From assembly GCF_000178855.1 (NCBI RefSeq), contig NZ_ADVG01000005.1, positions 1,116,001 to 1,180,000 on the forward strand: a DNA stretch of 64,000 bases, given 5' to 3'. The notes under the pieces were generated by a model, which was not told the DNA's origin, did not search any database, and saw only the letters and a list, made by a program, of their open reading frames with translations. The stretch is from Ktedonobacter racemifer DSM 44963 (GTDB lineage: Bacteria > Chloroflexota > Ktedonobacteria > Ktedonobacterales > Ktedonobacteraceae). Position numbers and translations under genes: made by a program. Below, in pieces: positions 54,185 through 63,625 of the stretch; position 1 is the first letter of the stretch; the number at the start of each line of letters is the position of its first letter.

Positions 54185-55189
54185 ATGGAACAGCCCTATC
54201 AAGAAGAGCACTTGGCGTTGGAAGCAGAGGGGTATCGGCTTCCGGCAGCACTGACCTTGCCTCAAGGAGAAAAAGTGAAATGGAGGATCGTTCTTCTTCC
54301 CGGTTCTATGTCTAACGACGTGGACGGAAACTATCCTGGAACACTGATGAAGCCCCATCTGTACGCAGACCTGGCGCGGCAACTAGCGGGACGAGGGCAT
54401 GCGGTCCTGCGTTACGCCAAGTATGGAGCAGGAACAGGGGCAGAAATGGTGGATGAGAAGCGGGTTGTGGCGCATCGGATCTTCCCACGGCAACGATATA
54501 TAGCCGAGGCAGCAGTTAAGAAGCTTCGCGAAATGGTCCCGCAGGCGAAGGGGCTGGCGGTTGCAGGGCATAGCGAGGGGAGCGTGCATGGAATGATGAT
54601 CGCGCAGCAGTCCGAAATGGGCGTCGATGCCTTCATAAGCCTTTCTGGACCGGCACTGCGCTATATGGATCTCTTTATTCATAAAGCCCAGGAAATGGCA
54701 AAGGAACAGGGGGAGATCATCGATTTTGGAGCGTTCAAAGTCAATGCGACGAACTATATCCACGCCTTCGAACTCATGCGCGCAAGGAAGCCATTCACAG
54801 AGGACATCAAAGCTGATCCGACCATGGAGTTCTTGGTGAAGAGTTGGGACAGTGACAACCCTCAAGCGCACGAGGGACAGCAATACATGCGCGACTACGA
54901 TGCGGTCGATCCATGCATCGAGATCGCAAAGGTGGCCTGCCCGGTGCTGGTTGTGCAGGGGGGCATGGATGAGTCAGGGGTGCATGCGGACAATGGTGAA
55001 CGGCTCTATCAGGTTCGACATGCGGTCCATCCTGAGACAACGCAGCTGGCCTTCTTCCCTGATCTCCAACACTTCTACAAGCATGTCGTGCCTGGCATTA
55101 CCTGGCAAGAGGCGATGGCAGTGGATGCGGAAACGGATAGGCGAGTAAGTGAAGTGATGAGTGCCTGGCTGGATGGGTTAAGAGAATAG
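54185..55189 (+). CDS. Alpha/beta hydrolase (transposon cargo)
   Basis: 334 residues. Nucleophile elbow GHSEG (LAVAGHSEGSVHGMMIA), an acid in VVQGGMDESGVHADN and a late His in DLQHFYKHV make a full catalytic triad. No signal peptide. Likely an esterase or a small-molecule-inactivating hydrolase. AAGGAGG lies 5 bases before the ATG. Together with the divergent MerR regulator it looks like an inducible detoxification module carried by the transposon. Confidence 0.88.
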   Translation: MEQPYQEEHLALEAEGYRLPAALTLPQGEKVKWRIVLLPGSMSNDVDGNYPGTLMKPHLYADLARQLAGRGHAVLRYAKYGAGTGAEMVDEKRVVAHRIFPRQRYIAEAAVKKLREMVPQAKGLAVAGHSEGSVHGMMIAQQSEMGVDAFISLSGPALRYMDLFIHKAQEMAKEQGEIIDFGAFKVNATNYIHAFELMRARKPFTEDIKADPTMEFLVKSWDSDNPQAHEGQQYMRDYDAVDPCIEIAKVACPVLVVQGGMDESGVHADNGERLYQVRHAVHPETTQLAFFPDLQHFYKHVVPGITWQEAMAVDAETDRRVSEVMSAWLDGLRE

Positions 55190-55234
55190 ATTGGATCTTG
55201 GAACCGAAGAAAAGACCAGGAGAGGAGGAAAGCC

Positions 55235-56050
55235 ATGCCACGAACACGTCGGTGGGAAGTGAGCGATGCATGGTGGGAGAAAGTCAAGCCGTTCATCCCG
55301 CCGGCACCCTCGCGTGCCAAAGGAGGACGGCCACGCATGGATGATCGTCAAGCCTTTGCGGCGATCATCTATGTGTTGCGCACAGGCATCCAATGGAATG
55401 CGTTGCCGAGGGAATTAGGAGCAAGCTCAACAGTGCATGCCCGCTTTCAAGAGTGGGAACAAGCGGGCTTCTTCAAAGCGCTCTGGCAAGCTGGACTGGA
55501 AGAGTACGATGAGGTACAAGGGATCGAGTGGGAATGGCAAGCCGTAGACGGAGCGATGACGAAAGCCCCTTTCGGCAAAGCCGCAACTGGAGCCAATCCC
55601 ACCGATCGTGGCAAGAGCGGAACCAAACGCAGTCTCCTCACAGATGGGGCAGGAATTCCCCTGGCCTTGGTCGTTGATGGGGCTAATCGTCACGACGTGC
55701 GCTTGCTCTGCGCTACTCTGGATGGTATTGTGATCATGCGTCCTGAGCCAACAGAAGAGCACCCTCAGCATCTCTGTCTGGATGCAGGTTATGATGGAGC
55801 ACCAGCGCGCCAGGAGGTCGAGAGCCGTCACTATATGCCTCATATTCGTAGTCGCGGGCAAGAGAAGCAGGAGAAAATATGCCTTCCGGGTCATCGGGCG
55901 CGACGATGGGTGGTGGAACGCACCCACTCCTGGATCAATCGCTCTCGTCGGCTTCTAGTGCGCTGGGAAAAGAAAGTGGAAAATTATCTCGCTTTTCTTC
56001 ACCTCGCCTGTGCTCAATTGATCTTTACTAAATTAGAGGTTTTCGGATAA
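55235..56050 (+). CDS. IS5-family DDE transposase
   Basis: 271 residues in a single frame. The N-terminal DUF4096-like part (WEVSDAWWEKVKPFIPPAPS, GIQWNALPRELG) is followed by a DDE domain: VDGAMTK (first Asp), CLDAGYDGA (second Asp) and VVERTHSWINRSRRL (Glu). The stop codon lies in the right terminal repeat, common for this family. AGGAGG precedes the ATG. It seems intact. Confidence 0.93.
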   Translation: MPRTRRWEVSDAWWEKVKPFIPPAPSRAKGGRPRMDDRQAFAAIIYVLRTGIQWNALPRELGASSTVHARFQEWEQAGFFKALWQAGLEEYDEVQGIEWEWQAVDGAMTKAPFGKAATGANPTDRGKSGTKRSLLTDGAGIPLALVVDGANRHDVRLLCATLDGIVIMRPEPTEEHPQHLCLDAGYDGAPARQEVESRHYMPHIRSRGQEKQEKICLPGHRARRWVVERTHSWINRSRRLLVRWEKKVENYLAFLHLACAQLIFTKLEVFG

Positions 56051-56058
56051 GCTCTAAG

Positions 56059-56091
56059 CCGTTTTCCACACACACCCCTTACTCCAAGCGC
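56059..56091. repeat. Right arm of the split palindrome
   Basis: Perfect reverse complement of 52182-52214. Before insertion the two arms would have formed a 33-bp hairpin with loop CTAAG. Confidence 0.88.
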
Positions 56092-56386
56092 TCATTTCGC
56101 GAGCCGAGACCAGATCCAATTTATCGTTACTTTTGGCCTTTTTAAAATGTGCTATCTGTGTCAGATATACTTAAGAGAACCAATTATATGCTGTGCAATA
56201 TTATTTTAATTAGTTATTCGTAAAACAATCTGAAAAGTCTGCAATACACTTTAATTCAATATTTTAGTATAAATTTCCTGATTTCACGTCTTTTTACAAC
56301 GAAAGCGGCCTCCCTTTCATCGAGGGAGTTTGTACCGGTAAGCACTGACATAGACAAACGCACACCCGTGTGCATGGGAGAACATA

Positions 56387-57532
56387 ATGAAAGCAGTCGT
56401 CTACAATGGACCACGTAGCGTGAGCGTACAGGATGTACCAGATCCAAAAATCGAGCGTCCGACCGATGCGCTGGTAAAGATTACCACAACCAACATTTGT
56501 GGCTCCGATTTGCATATGTATGAAGGCCGAACCGACTTCGAAAAGGGCCGTGTCTTCGGGCATGAGAACCTTGGCGAAGTTGTTGAGATTGGAAACGCCG
56601 TTGACAGAATCAAGGTCGGCGACATGGTTTGCCTCCCCTTTAACGTCAGCTGTGGCTTTTGTCGAAATTGTGAGAAGGGATTGACGGCGTTCTGCCTCAC
56701 CACCAATCCAGATCCAAAGATGGCTGGTGCGGCCTATGGTTTCGCAGATATGGGACCATACCAGGGCGGGCAGGCACAATACCTCCGCGTCCCATATGCT
56801 GATTTCAACTGTCTGCGGCTGCCAGAGGATGCACGTGAGAAGCAAGATGAATATGTGATGATCTCCGACATCTTTCCAACCGGCTGGCACGCAACGCAAT
56901 TAGCGGGCGTACAAGCAGGCGACACTGTTGTCATCTATGGCTCAGGTCCGGTTGGACTTATGGCGGCTTACTCAGCAACGCTCAAGGATGCGAGCAAGAT
57001 CATGATTGTCGATTTCCATCCAGATCGGCTCAAGCTTGCTGAATCCATTGGGGCAATTCCTATTGATTTCTCGAAGGAGGATCCCGTTGAGCGTGTGTTA
57101 GAACTCACGAATGGCAGAGGAGCAGATAGAGGCTGTGAGTGCGTAGGCTATCAGGCACATGATCCCCAGGGCCATGAGCACCCTAACATGACCATGAACA
57201 ACCTGGTGCGTTCAGTGAAATTTGCTGGTGGGATTGGGGTCGTTGGAGTCTATGTCCCTAACGATCCAGGCGCACCAGATCCTCAAAACAAGCAAGGAGA
57301 GATACTCTTCGACTGGGGTCTCCTCTGGTTCAAGGGGCAGAGCATCGGCACAGGACAGTGCAATGTGAAGGACTATAACCGCCACCTGCGTGATCTCATT
57401 CACCTGGGGAAGGCCAAACCGGCCTTCATCGTCTCGCACAGGTTGCCCTTAGAGCAAGCCCCCGACGCATACAAACACTTTGATGCGCGCGACAACGGTT
57501 GGACCAAGGTCGTGCTCAAACCCGCAGCATAA
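56387..57532 (+). CDS. Zinc alcohol dehydrogenase, formaldehyde-dehydrogenase-like
   Basis: 381 residues, MDR family. Catalytic zinc region NICGSDLHMYEGR and GHENLGEV, structural zinc lobe CGFCRNCEKGLTAFC and Rossmann motif GSGPVGLM. The insertion HDPQGHEHPN and the segment GVYVPNDPGAPD are typical of glutathione-independent formaldehyde dehydrogenases and their relatives. It probably oxidises an aldehyde with NAD. GGGAG precedes the ATG. The 330 bases upstream contain the right flank of the transposon and an AT-rich promoter region. Confidence 0.9.
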   Translation: MKAVVYNGPRSVSVQDVPDPKIERPTDALVKITTTNICGSDLHMYEGRTDFEKGRVFGHENLGEVVEIGNAVDRIKVGDMVCLPFNVSCGFCRNCEKGLTAFCLTTNPDPKMAGAAYGFADMGPYQGGQAQYLRVPYADFNCLRLPEDAREKQDEYVMISDIFPTGWHATQLAGVQAGDTVVIYGSGPVGLMAAYSATLKDASKIMIVDFHPDRLKLAESIGAIPIDFSKEDPVERVLELTNGRGADRGCECVGYQAHDPQGHEHPNMTMNNLVRSVKFAGGIGVVGVYVPNDPGAPDPQNKQGEILFDWGLLWFKGQSIGTGQCNVKDYNRHLRDLIHLGKAKPAFIVSHRLPLEQAPDAYKHFDARDNGWTKVVLKPAA

Positions 57533-57540
57533 GGAGGAAG

Positions 57541-58780
57541 AGGCTAAAGTCAGTACCCTACGGCGAAAGCCGAGGGCTTGGAGTTGTGTCTGAACTCCAC
57601 CGCAATTCAGCATACCTTTTCAGGCGTGCGGCTTTGGCTTCATCGTCCGACACAGAAGGCGCGTACTGACAAGAGGCCCGTTCCTCTCCAGTCTTGCCGG
57701 ATAAGAAGCGTTCGCATCGCAATGTTTCTTGCTCCAACCAGATCGGCATGGAGCGTGTACTGACAATTCTGACAGACGAAGAGCAATCCTTTGTTGGGTC
57801 TATTCTCTTTGCAGGTGTGCCCACATTTGGGGCACGCTTGCGAGGTAGAGTTGGCATCGACCTTGATTGCCATACTTCGATGTAAGAGCGCTTTATAGGC
57901 AATCATGCTATGCAACTCAGCGAAGGACCATTTGGAGAAGGTACGATTGGCTTTTCGCTGTTTTGCATTTTTGCCTTTGCGTCGTTTGGTACGCTCTCGA
58001 ATGTCTGTCAGATGCTCCAGTCCAATCAAGCTTTGAGGGTGCTGTAGGACAATCCGCTTACTCACGACATGATTGGTATTCTGCTTCAACCGTCTCTCTC
58101 GTCCACTGATGGCAACGAGCCTTCTTGTCGCTGAACGAGTGCCTTTCTTTTGCAGACGTTTTCTCAGTCGTGCGGAGTGGTTTGCCTTGGGGACAATCTG
58201 TTTGCCTGAATGGAAGGTGCAATCCCCTTGCATCGTCGCCGTGACGGCAAGGTATCGCATCCCCACATCCACGCCAACGACTTGCTTGTGTGTTTCAGGT
58301 GTAGGATCAGCCGTCTCAATTGCAAGAGAGACAAGGAGGTAAAATTGTTTCTTGGGCTTGTCATACCAGAGTTTCGATGCACCAATCTCCGCTCCACGCT
58401 GGATCAATGCCACATGCTTATCGACCCGAGCGTAAAACCCTGGGCTTTAGCCCCAGGGATAGAAGCGAGTCATTTGAAGGCGGATAGGGTGGTTGGGGAT
58501 ATCCCTCTCTTGATACTATCCACCTTTTACACTATACTAGAACAAGTGTTTTGGTACATACACAACTGAAAAGTGTTTGGGCGTTGCAAGGTAAATCGTT
58601 CCCTTGCGTAAAAGCACTTGCGTACAAGTGTCCCTGTGCCCTCTCGGTGAGGTCTTTTAAGAGCTTCAAAGCCGCCTTGCCATCCAAGAGAGCAAACACG
58701 TATTGGCTCGGACGGAGCCTTCAGGAAACTTCGGTTTGCTGAGAAGCCCCCGGATTTATCCGTGGGGAGTCGTCACGAAT
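57541..58780. mobile_element. IS200/IS605 remnants, two overlapping fragments
   Basis: Right-end-like hairpins occur at 57553-57573 (CCCTACGGCGAAAGCCGAGGG, minus-strand copy), about 58449-58469 (CCCTGGGCTTTAGCCCCAGGG) and about 58748-58768 (CCCCCGGATTTATCCGTGGGG). The middle part is a broken tnpB on the minus strand. A plus-strand piece at 58560-58740 (for example LPSKRANTYWLGRSLQETSV) looks like the end of another element. Confidence 0.65.
57558..58434 (-). pseudogene. Broken tnpB (5'-truncated, frameshifted)
   Basis: The minus strand encodes the C-terminal two thirds of a TnpB close to the intact copy at 47350: VVGVDVGMRYLAVTA, LIGLEHLTDIRER, CPKCGHT...CQNCQYTLHADLVGARNI. The N-terminal 165 residues are missing; the fragment begins around YARVDKHVALIQRG. 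Near 57660 the frame shifts, so the natural end (DDEAKAARLKRYAELRWSSD) lies in another frame. The second catalytic motif reads LEHL. Not functional. Confidence 0.82.
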
Positions 58781-58937
58781 GAGTTCCTGGACAGCCAGTA
58801 GATCCAGACCAGCCTCCGTCAGCGTTGCCTCCCCAACGTATTGATCCATGCGGGCACACCTATTCTCTTGAATGCACACACAGAAAGCAAATTTATATGT
58901 CTGCATCCAGTTTTGGCATTGAAAAGGTGTACTCGAC

Positions 58938-58970
58938 ATCCTGGAGGCACATCAGTGTCCCCTCCAGGAT
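58938..58970 (-). terminator. Hairpin after dnaK
   Basis: ATCCTGGAGG (58938-58947) pairs with CCTCCAGGAT (58961-58970) around a 13-base loop, 17 bases after the dnaK stop. Probably the terminator of the grpE-dnaK unit. Confidence 0.6.
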
Positions 58971-58986
58971 ATCCTATTGTGAGTAG

Positions 58987-60885
58987 CTAGAGTTCGCGGT
59001 ATTCGCCTTCGACGGTTCCCGGCTCGCTGCCAGAACCGGTCTGTGCTCTCGCTTCAGTGGCTTCACTACCAGCCGGAGCGCCTGTATAGCTGGCAATCTC
59101 CTGTTGCATGCGTTGATAGGTGCTCTCCAATTCAGCCATGGTGCTCTGCACGCGCGCTGTATCACTCCCAGTCAGCGCGTCACGTACAGCCTTGATCCGA
59201 TTCTCCGCTTCACTGCGCACATCGGGCGCGAGTTTCTCTCTGTTTTCCTGGAGCATACGCTCTGCCTGGTAGGCTACACTGGAGGCATTGTTGCGTATCT
59301 CGATCTCCTGGCGGCGCTGTCGATCTTCCTGGGCGTGCTGCTCCGCTTCACGCACCATGCGGTCAACATCACTTTGCGAGAGACCACTGGAGGCGGTAAT
59401 AGTGATCTTTTGTTCGCGGCCCGTGGCCTTGTCGCGCGCGGTCACATTGAGTATGCCGTTTGCGTCAATATCGAAGGTGACCTCGATTTGTGGCATACCA
59501 CGCGGCGCGGGACTGATACCCTCCAGGCGAAAATTCCCCAGGCTCTTGTTATCGCGCGCCAGTTCGCGCTCGCCCTGAAGCACATGTACATCCACCGCGG
59601 ATTGATTATCTTCAGCCGTGCTGAAGGTCTCGCTCTTGCGTGTGGGGATGGTTGTGTTGCGCTCAATGAGCTTGGTTGATACGCCGCCTAGCGTCTCAAC
59701 GCCAAGTGAGAGCGGGGTTACATCCAGGAGTAAGACATCCTTGACCTCGCCTCCCAGCACGCCTCCTTGAATAGCGGCACCAACGGCAACCACCTCGTCG
59801 GGATTGACCCCCTTATGCGGTTCCTTGCCAAAGATGTTTTTAACAAACTGAACGACGGCTGGCATACGGGTCTGCCCACCTACCAGCACATCTTCATTGA
59901 TGTCATTGGGCTTGACCTGTGCATCTTCCAGGGCACGCATGACCGGGCCACGTGTGCGCTCGATCAGGTCGCTCACTAGTTGCTCTAGCTTGGCACGTGT
60001 GAGCGTCATCACCAGGTGCCTTGGCCCACTGGCGTCAGCCGTGATAAAGGGGAGGTTGATCTCGGTTTGGGTCGATGAGGAGAGCTCAATTTTGGCACGC
60101 TCGGCGGCTTCTCTCAAGCGCTGTAGCGCCATGCGATCGTTGCGCAAATCAATGCCCTGATCCTTGCGAAACTCGTCGGCAAGCCAGTCCACGATCCGCT
60201 GGTCAAAGTCGTCGCCACCAAGGTGTGTATCACCATTGGTGGCCTTGACTTCAATGACACCCTCCCCTAGCTGCAGGACGGAGATATCAAAGGTGCCACC
60301 ACCAAGGTCATAGACACCAATCAACTCATCATGCTTCTTGTCCAGCCCATAGGCAAGAGAGGCCGCGGTTGGCTCATTAATGATGCGCAAGACTTCAAGT
60401 CCTGCAATCGTGCCCGCGTCTTTTGTGGCCTGGCGCTGTGAATCGTTGAAGTAGGCGGGGACAGTGATAACAGCCTGAGTAATGCGCTCTCCCAATTTGT
60501 CTTCCGCATCGACTTTCAGCTTTTGGAGGATCATGGCCGAAATTTCTGGCGGGCTATACTCACGCCCTCCCATCACGACGCGGACATCACCATTATCAGC
60601 ACGTGTGATCTTGTAGGGGACCATTTTCATCGTGCGCTGCACTTCAGGATCATCAAACTTACGCCCCATGAGACGCTTAATGGAGAAGACGGTATTTTCC
60701 GGGTTGGTCACGGCCTGGCGTTTGGCTACCTGACCCACCAGGCGCTCGCCATTCTTTGTAATCGCAACGATAGAGGGCGTGATCCGCGCACCCTCCCTGT
60801 TCTCAATGACGGTGGGTTCACCCGCCTCCATGGTTGACATAACTGAGTTTGTTGTTCCCAGGTCTATGCCGAGTACCTTTGCCAT
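58987..60885 (-). CDS. dnaK: Chaperone DnaK (Hsp70)
   Basis: About 632 residues, full length. N-terminal ATPase signature MAKVLGIDLGTTNSVMSTME, further signatures IGVYDLGGGTFDISVL and VLVGGQTRMPAVVQFV, the substrate domain (TFDIDANGILNVTARDKATG) and a helical lid. C-terminal end EYREL differs from the EEVD-like tails. It works with GrpE and a DnaJ not found here. The ATG at 60885 has GAGAGGGG upstream; a longer frame is not needed. 145 bases separate it from grpE upstream. Confidence 0.97.
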   Translation of the reverse strand: MAKVLGIDLGTTNSVMSTMEAGEPTVIENREGARITPSIVAITKNGERLVGQVAKRQAVTNPENTVFSIKRLMGRKFDDPEVQRTMKMVPYKITRADNGDVRVVMGGREYSPPEISAMILQKLKVDAEDKLGERITQAVITVPAYFNDSQRQATKDAGTIAGLEVLRIINEPTAASLAYGLDKKHDELIGVYDLGGGTFDISVLQLGEGVIEVKATNGDTHLGGDDFDQRIVDWLADEFRKDQGIDLRNDRMALQRLREAAERAKIELSSSTQTEINLPFITADASGPRHLVMTLTRAKLEQLVSDLIERTRGPVMRALEDAQVKPNDINEDVLVGGQTRMPAVVQFVKNIFGKEPHKGVNPDEVVAVGAAIQGGVLGGEVKDVLLLDVTPLSLGVETLGGVSTKLIERNTTIPTRKSETFSTAEDNQSAVDVHVLQGERELARDNKSLGNFRLEGISPAPRGMPQIEVTFDIDANGILNVTARDKATGREQKITITASSGLSQSDVDRMVREAEQHAQEDRQRRQEIEIRNNASSVAYQAERMLQENREKLAPDVRSEAENRIKAVRDALTGSDTARVQSTMAELESTYQRMQQEIASYTGAPAGSEATEARAQTGSGSEPGTVEGEYREL

Positions 60886-61030
60886 TGTTGCCCCTCTCTC
60901 TTGTATTGTGTCCACAGCTCCTCTCGACAAGAAGCCCAAGCAAGTATGTGGCCTGCTCACGTGAACTGTCGAATGCCAGAGGCTGCTTCTTTATCTGGCA
61001 CCATCGACTCCAATGAGGCGTTGTCACTGC

Positions 61031-61687
61031 TCATTCGGCTTGCTTTTGCCTGTTGTTAGGATCAGTCTTTTCTTGCGCCGTGGGCGTTTCGCGTTGTGGG
61101 GAGGCTCCCGCGATACTCACCCTGGCTGGACGAATGACGTGATCCTCAATAATGTACCCTTGTTGAAGTACATCGAGAATGGTCCCTTCTGGCGCATCTG
61201 CACAGGCCTCTGTCGTGATAGCCTCGTGCCAGCGTGGATTGAATTGTTCGCCGATGGCACCGACACGTTGCACACCCAGCTGGTCAAGCATTGACTCAAG
61301 TCTGCGCGCTACCAGAAACAGACCCTGCACCCAGGAATGCGGACACATCTCCGCTGGTGCCGAGCGCAGCGCCAGTTCAAGATCGTCGAGGACAGGCAAC
61401 AGGTGATAGAGTAAGCTGCTCTGGGCTGTGATGCGCCCCTCAAGCTGTTCCTTACCCATGCGACGGCGATAATTAACAAACTCCGCCTGCGTTCTACGCA
61501 GTTGATCCAGGTACTCTTCCGCTTTGCGTTGCTCTTCCTGTACCGCCTCGCTCTGGGGAACTGACTGGATGGCTGTCGTAGCTTCGGGCGGAGTCTGCTG
61601 TTGCTCTGCTTGACTCTGTTGAGTTGACTCAGTGGCTGTCGTGGTTCCAGTTGTGGCCTTCTGTTGTTCCGGGTTGTTTGACTGCAT
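61031..61687 (-). CDS. grpE: Nucleotide exchange factor GrpE
   Basis: 218 residues. A Gln/Thr-rich, disordered N-terminus of about 50 residues precedes the coiled coil (EYLDQLRRTQAEFVNYRRRM) and the beta-wing domain (RVGAIGEQFNPRWHEAITTE, GTILDVLQQGYIIEDHVIRP ARVSIA). The family signature is recognisable. GrpE releases ADP from DnaK. It is transcribed before dnaK. No CIRCE element was seen upstream. Confidence 0.93.
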   Translation of the reverse strand: MQSNNPEQQKATTGTTTATESTQQSQAEQQQTPPEATTAIQSVPQSEAVQEEQRKAEEYLDQLRRTQAEFVNYRRRMGKEQLEGRITAQSSLLYHLLPVLDDLELALRSAPAEMCPHSWVQGLFLVARRLESMLDQLGVQRVGAIGEQFNPRWHEAITTEACADAPEGTILDVLQQGYIIEDHVIRPARVSIAGASPQRETPTAQEKTDPNNRQKQAE

Positions 61688-62676
61688 AGCATGAACCCTC
61701 TTCTTTTAAGCACTGTTTTTGACACGTATTAGCAGCATCTTGCCAAACAACAAGCTAAGAAAAAGCAATCGTGAACGCCGCCACCCCTCAGCCTTGTGAA
61801 ACTTACCTCTTAGGTGCATACCTGTTTACCTCTCGGGCGGCTTCGCTCACACGCTTGAATGGCACCTGATATTCCTTTGTGCATACGATGGCGGTGGAGG
61901 TCGCTATACATCCAGATACCAGTGTCTAGATGTATATTTTGCTGGTGGAGGTCTTCTGAGAGGGAACTCGCGTCACGACGATGCATTGAAAACAAGAGGG
62001 TAACAATGATCGCCTTTATAGTTCCTCAGATTGAGACCTGTATCAACTGGCTGATCAATATTCACCTATATCCTGCTGTTGCCCAGTTCACATCATCAAA
62101 CGAAAGATACCATGAAAAGAAAAATTTCTCTATAAATTTTTGCCAGTAGTAACACAGATAAAGCATCTAAATGTTCTGGTCCGCAAACCCATAACTCACT
62201 ATAAATAGCATAACTTCTAAACTATTTAATGTGGGATATCATGGGGAGGCGGCTTCTCACCACTAAGTACACCTACCCCATGCGAAGAATAGCAGATATT
62301 GAGGAGAAACTCGACTATTTAGCGCAGAGACATCAACCTGGCAGATAAATATGCGTTGGGTGTAGTATGCGCTGCAAGGCATACAAGGAGTGGTCAGAGG
62401 AGCCGGTGTAGACAAGGTCTTCATCGACTGCGACTGAAGCATGAATCACGTCCTCGTTTGGTGACACCAACGTTTCTCGCCCGAGTGAGCGTTGAGCGCG
62501 CAGAGGTTGCCAACGTTCCTTTCATTGGGGTACACTTCTAAAAGTGTATCTATATCTTAACAAACACTCATGGCGCTTATCTTGCACCTCTTGCGAATGC
62601 AAAAGTCTTTCACAACAAAGCTCCGTCTCATTGAGATGATACGGGGAGAAGAGTCTCTTGAAGAGAGAGGAGTAAT
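61688..62676. other. Long intergenic region between grpE and the nucleotidyltransferase
   Basis: About 990 bases between divergently transcribed genes, AT-rich in part (62100-62230). It contains a weak hairpin (61906-61935, ATACATC with GATGTAT) and a 35-codon frame at 62241-62348 without a good ribosome binding site. No CIRCE, clear gene or mobile-element end was recognised. Confidence 0.5.
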
Positions 62677-63615
62677 GTGCCTCACTTTACACTTAGTCAC
62701 TCAACCAACCATACACAGATAGATCAGGCTCTGCAACAGCTTGTTGAACGATATGAGTCTTCCTTTCCCGAGCGCATCACCGCATACTACCTAACAGGGA
62801 GCTATGCCGATGAGAGCGATGTACAAACAAGCGATGTAGACCTCGATATTATCTTCCGTGAGCGCTTTCGCAACATAGAGGAGCGCCAGCTCGCGGAACA
62901 GTTGCGAGACGAGTTTACGGCACGCACTAAACGTCGACAACTCGAATTCGATATCTCCCTCACCGAGGAAGAGGCGTTCCGCGCCAGGGGCATCGACCCC
63001 AATCTCAAGCTAGCTGGGCAGCGTCTCTTCGGCGAGGATATCTGCGCACGCTATCCCTTGATACCTATCGAAGAGTGGGCGCATGAGCGCATGCATGCCG
63101 TCTACTATCTACTCACCCACGTCTACCCCAGAGAGGGCCGCCTGAACCTGGACTACCCCGAATGGAGCGATGAGTTCTTTGGCTATATGAATCGCACCGT
63201 CACGCTCGCGAATGGGAGCGAGGCCCCCTGCACACGCAACCTGCTCCGCACTACGGGCTGGGCCGCGACAGCGCTGCTGGCGTTCCAGGCTAGAGCATAC
63301 GTGGCGCGCAAACGCGACTGCCACCTCACCTACCGGCAACATATCGATGACGAGTGGGGAACATTGTTAGAGAGTCTCTATACCCTCTGTCGCCAGCGCT
63401 GGCACTACCTGCTCCCCACCAGCACCCAGGAGCGCCAACAGTTACGAGGAATTTGCCAGCTCGTACAGGGCTTTGAGCAGCACTTTATGCGCCAGTATAA
63501 GCAGTTCATTCTGACCGAGTTACAGGCAGACTCAGAGGAACTAAAGCAACGCACACGCGAATTCCAACAACGCTTCCCCCTGCACGACGCCGAGGTAGAG
63601 GCAGCACTCCGATGA
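62677..63615 (+). CDS. Nucleotidyltransferase-domain protein (aminoglycoside adenylyltransferase-like)
   Basis: 312 residues. The NTase core is TGSYADESDVQTSDVDLDII, with the GS and the two Asp of the DxD metal site, and a third Asp is likely in LEFDISLTEEE. A helical C-terminal domain (about 120-312) follows. Similar folds adenylylate aminoglycosides or act as minimal nucleotidyltransferases; no antitoxin partner is next to it. GTG start with GAGAGGAG about 5 bases upstream. Confidence 0.8.
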   Translation: MPHFTLSHSTNHTQIDQALQQLVERYESSFPERITAYYLTGSYADESDVQTSDVDLDIIFRERFRNIEERQLAEQLRDEFTARTKRRQLEFDISLTEEEAFRARGIDPNLKLAGQRLFGEDICARYPLIPIEEWAHERMHAVYYLLTHVYPREGRLNLDYPEWSDEFFGYMNRTVTLANGSEAPCTRNLLRTTGWAATALLAFQARAYVARKRDCHLTYRQHIDDEWGTLLESLYTLCRQRWHYLLPTSTQERQQLRGICQLVQGFEQHFMRQYKQFILTELQADSEELKQRTREFQQRFPLHDAEVEAALR

Positions 63616-63625
63616 ATTTTCATCA

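Larger units (their letters stand above)
52220..56053 (+). mobile_element. IS5-type cargo transposon, 3.83 kb
   Basis: Terminal inverted repeats: 52220-52236 (AACTTATCCGAAAACCT) and 56037-56053 (reverse complement AGCTTATCCGAAAACCT, one mismatch). A 5-bp direct repeat CTAAG flanks both sides (52215-52219 and 56054-56058). Inside lie a 54-residue membrane protein, a MerR regulator, an alpha/beta hydrolase and an IS5-family transposase. Two more repeat copies occur inside: AGGTTTTCGGATA at 52269-52281 and GCTTATCCGAAAACCT at 52955-52970, so the unit may be nested or composite. A simple IS5-family element would carry only the transposase in about 0.9 kb. Confidence 0.82.

Noticed and set aside
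61688..61760. CIRCE heat-shock operator upstream of grpE
   Set aside because: No TTAGCACTC...GAGTGCTAA pair is present; only a partial GCACT is seen.
62241..62348. 35-residue frame in the grpE upstream region
   Set aside because: No clear ribosome binding site and no recognised family.
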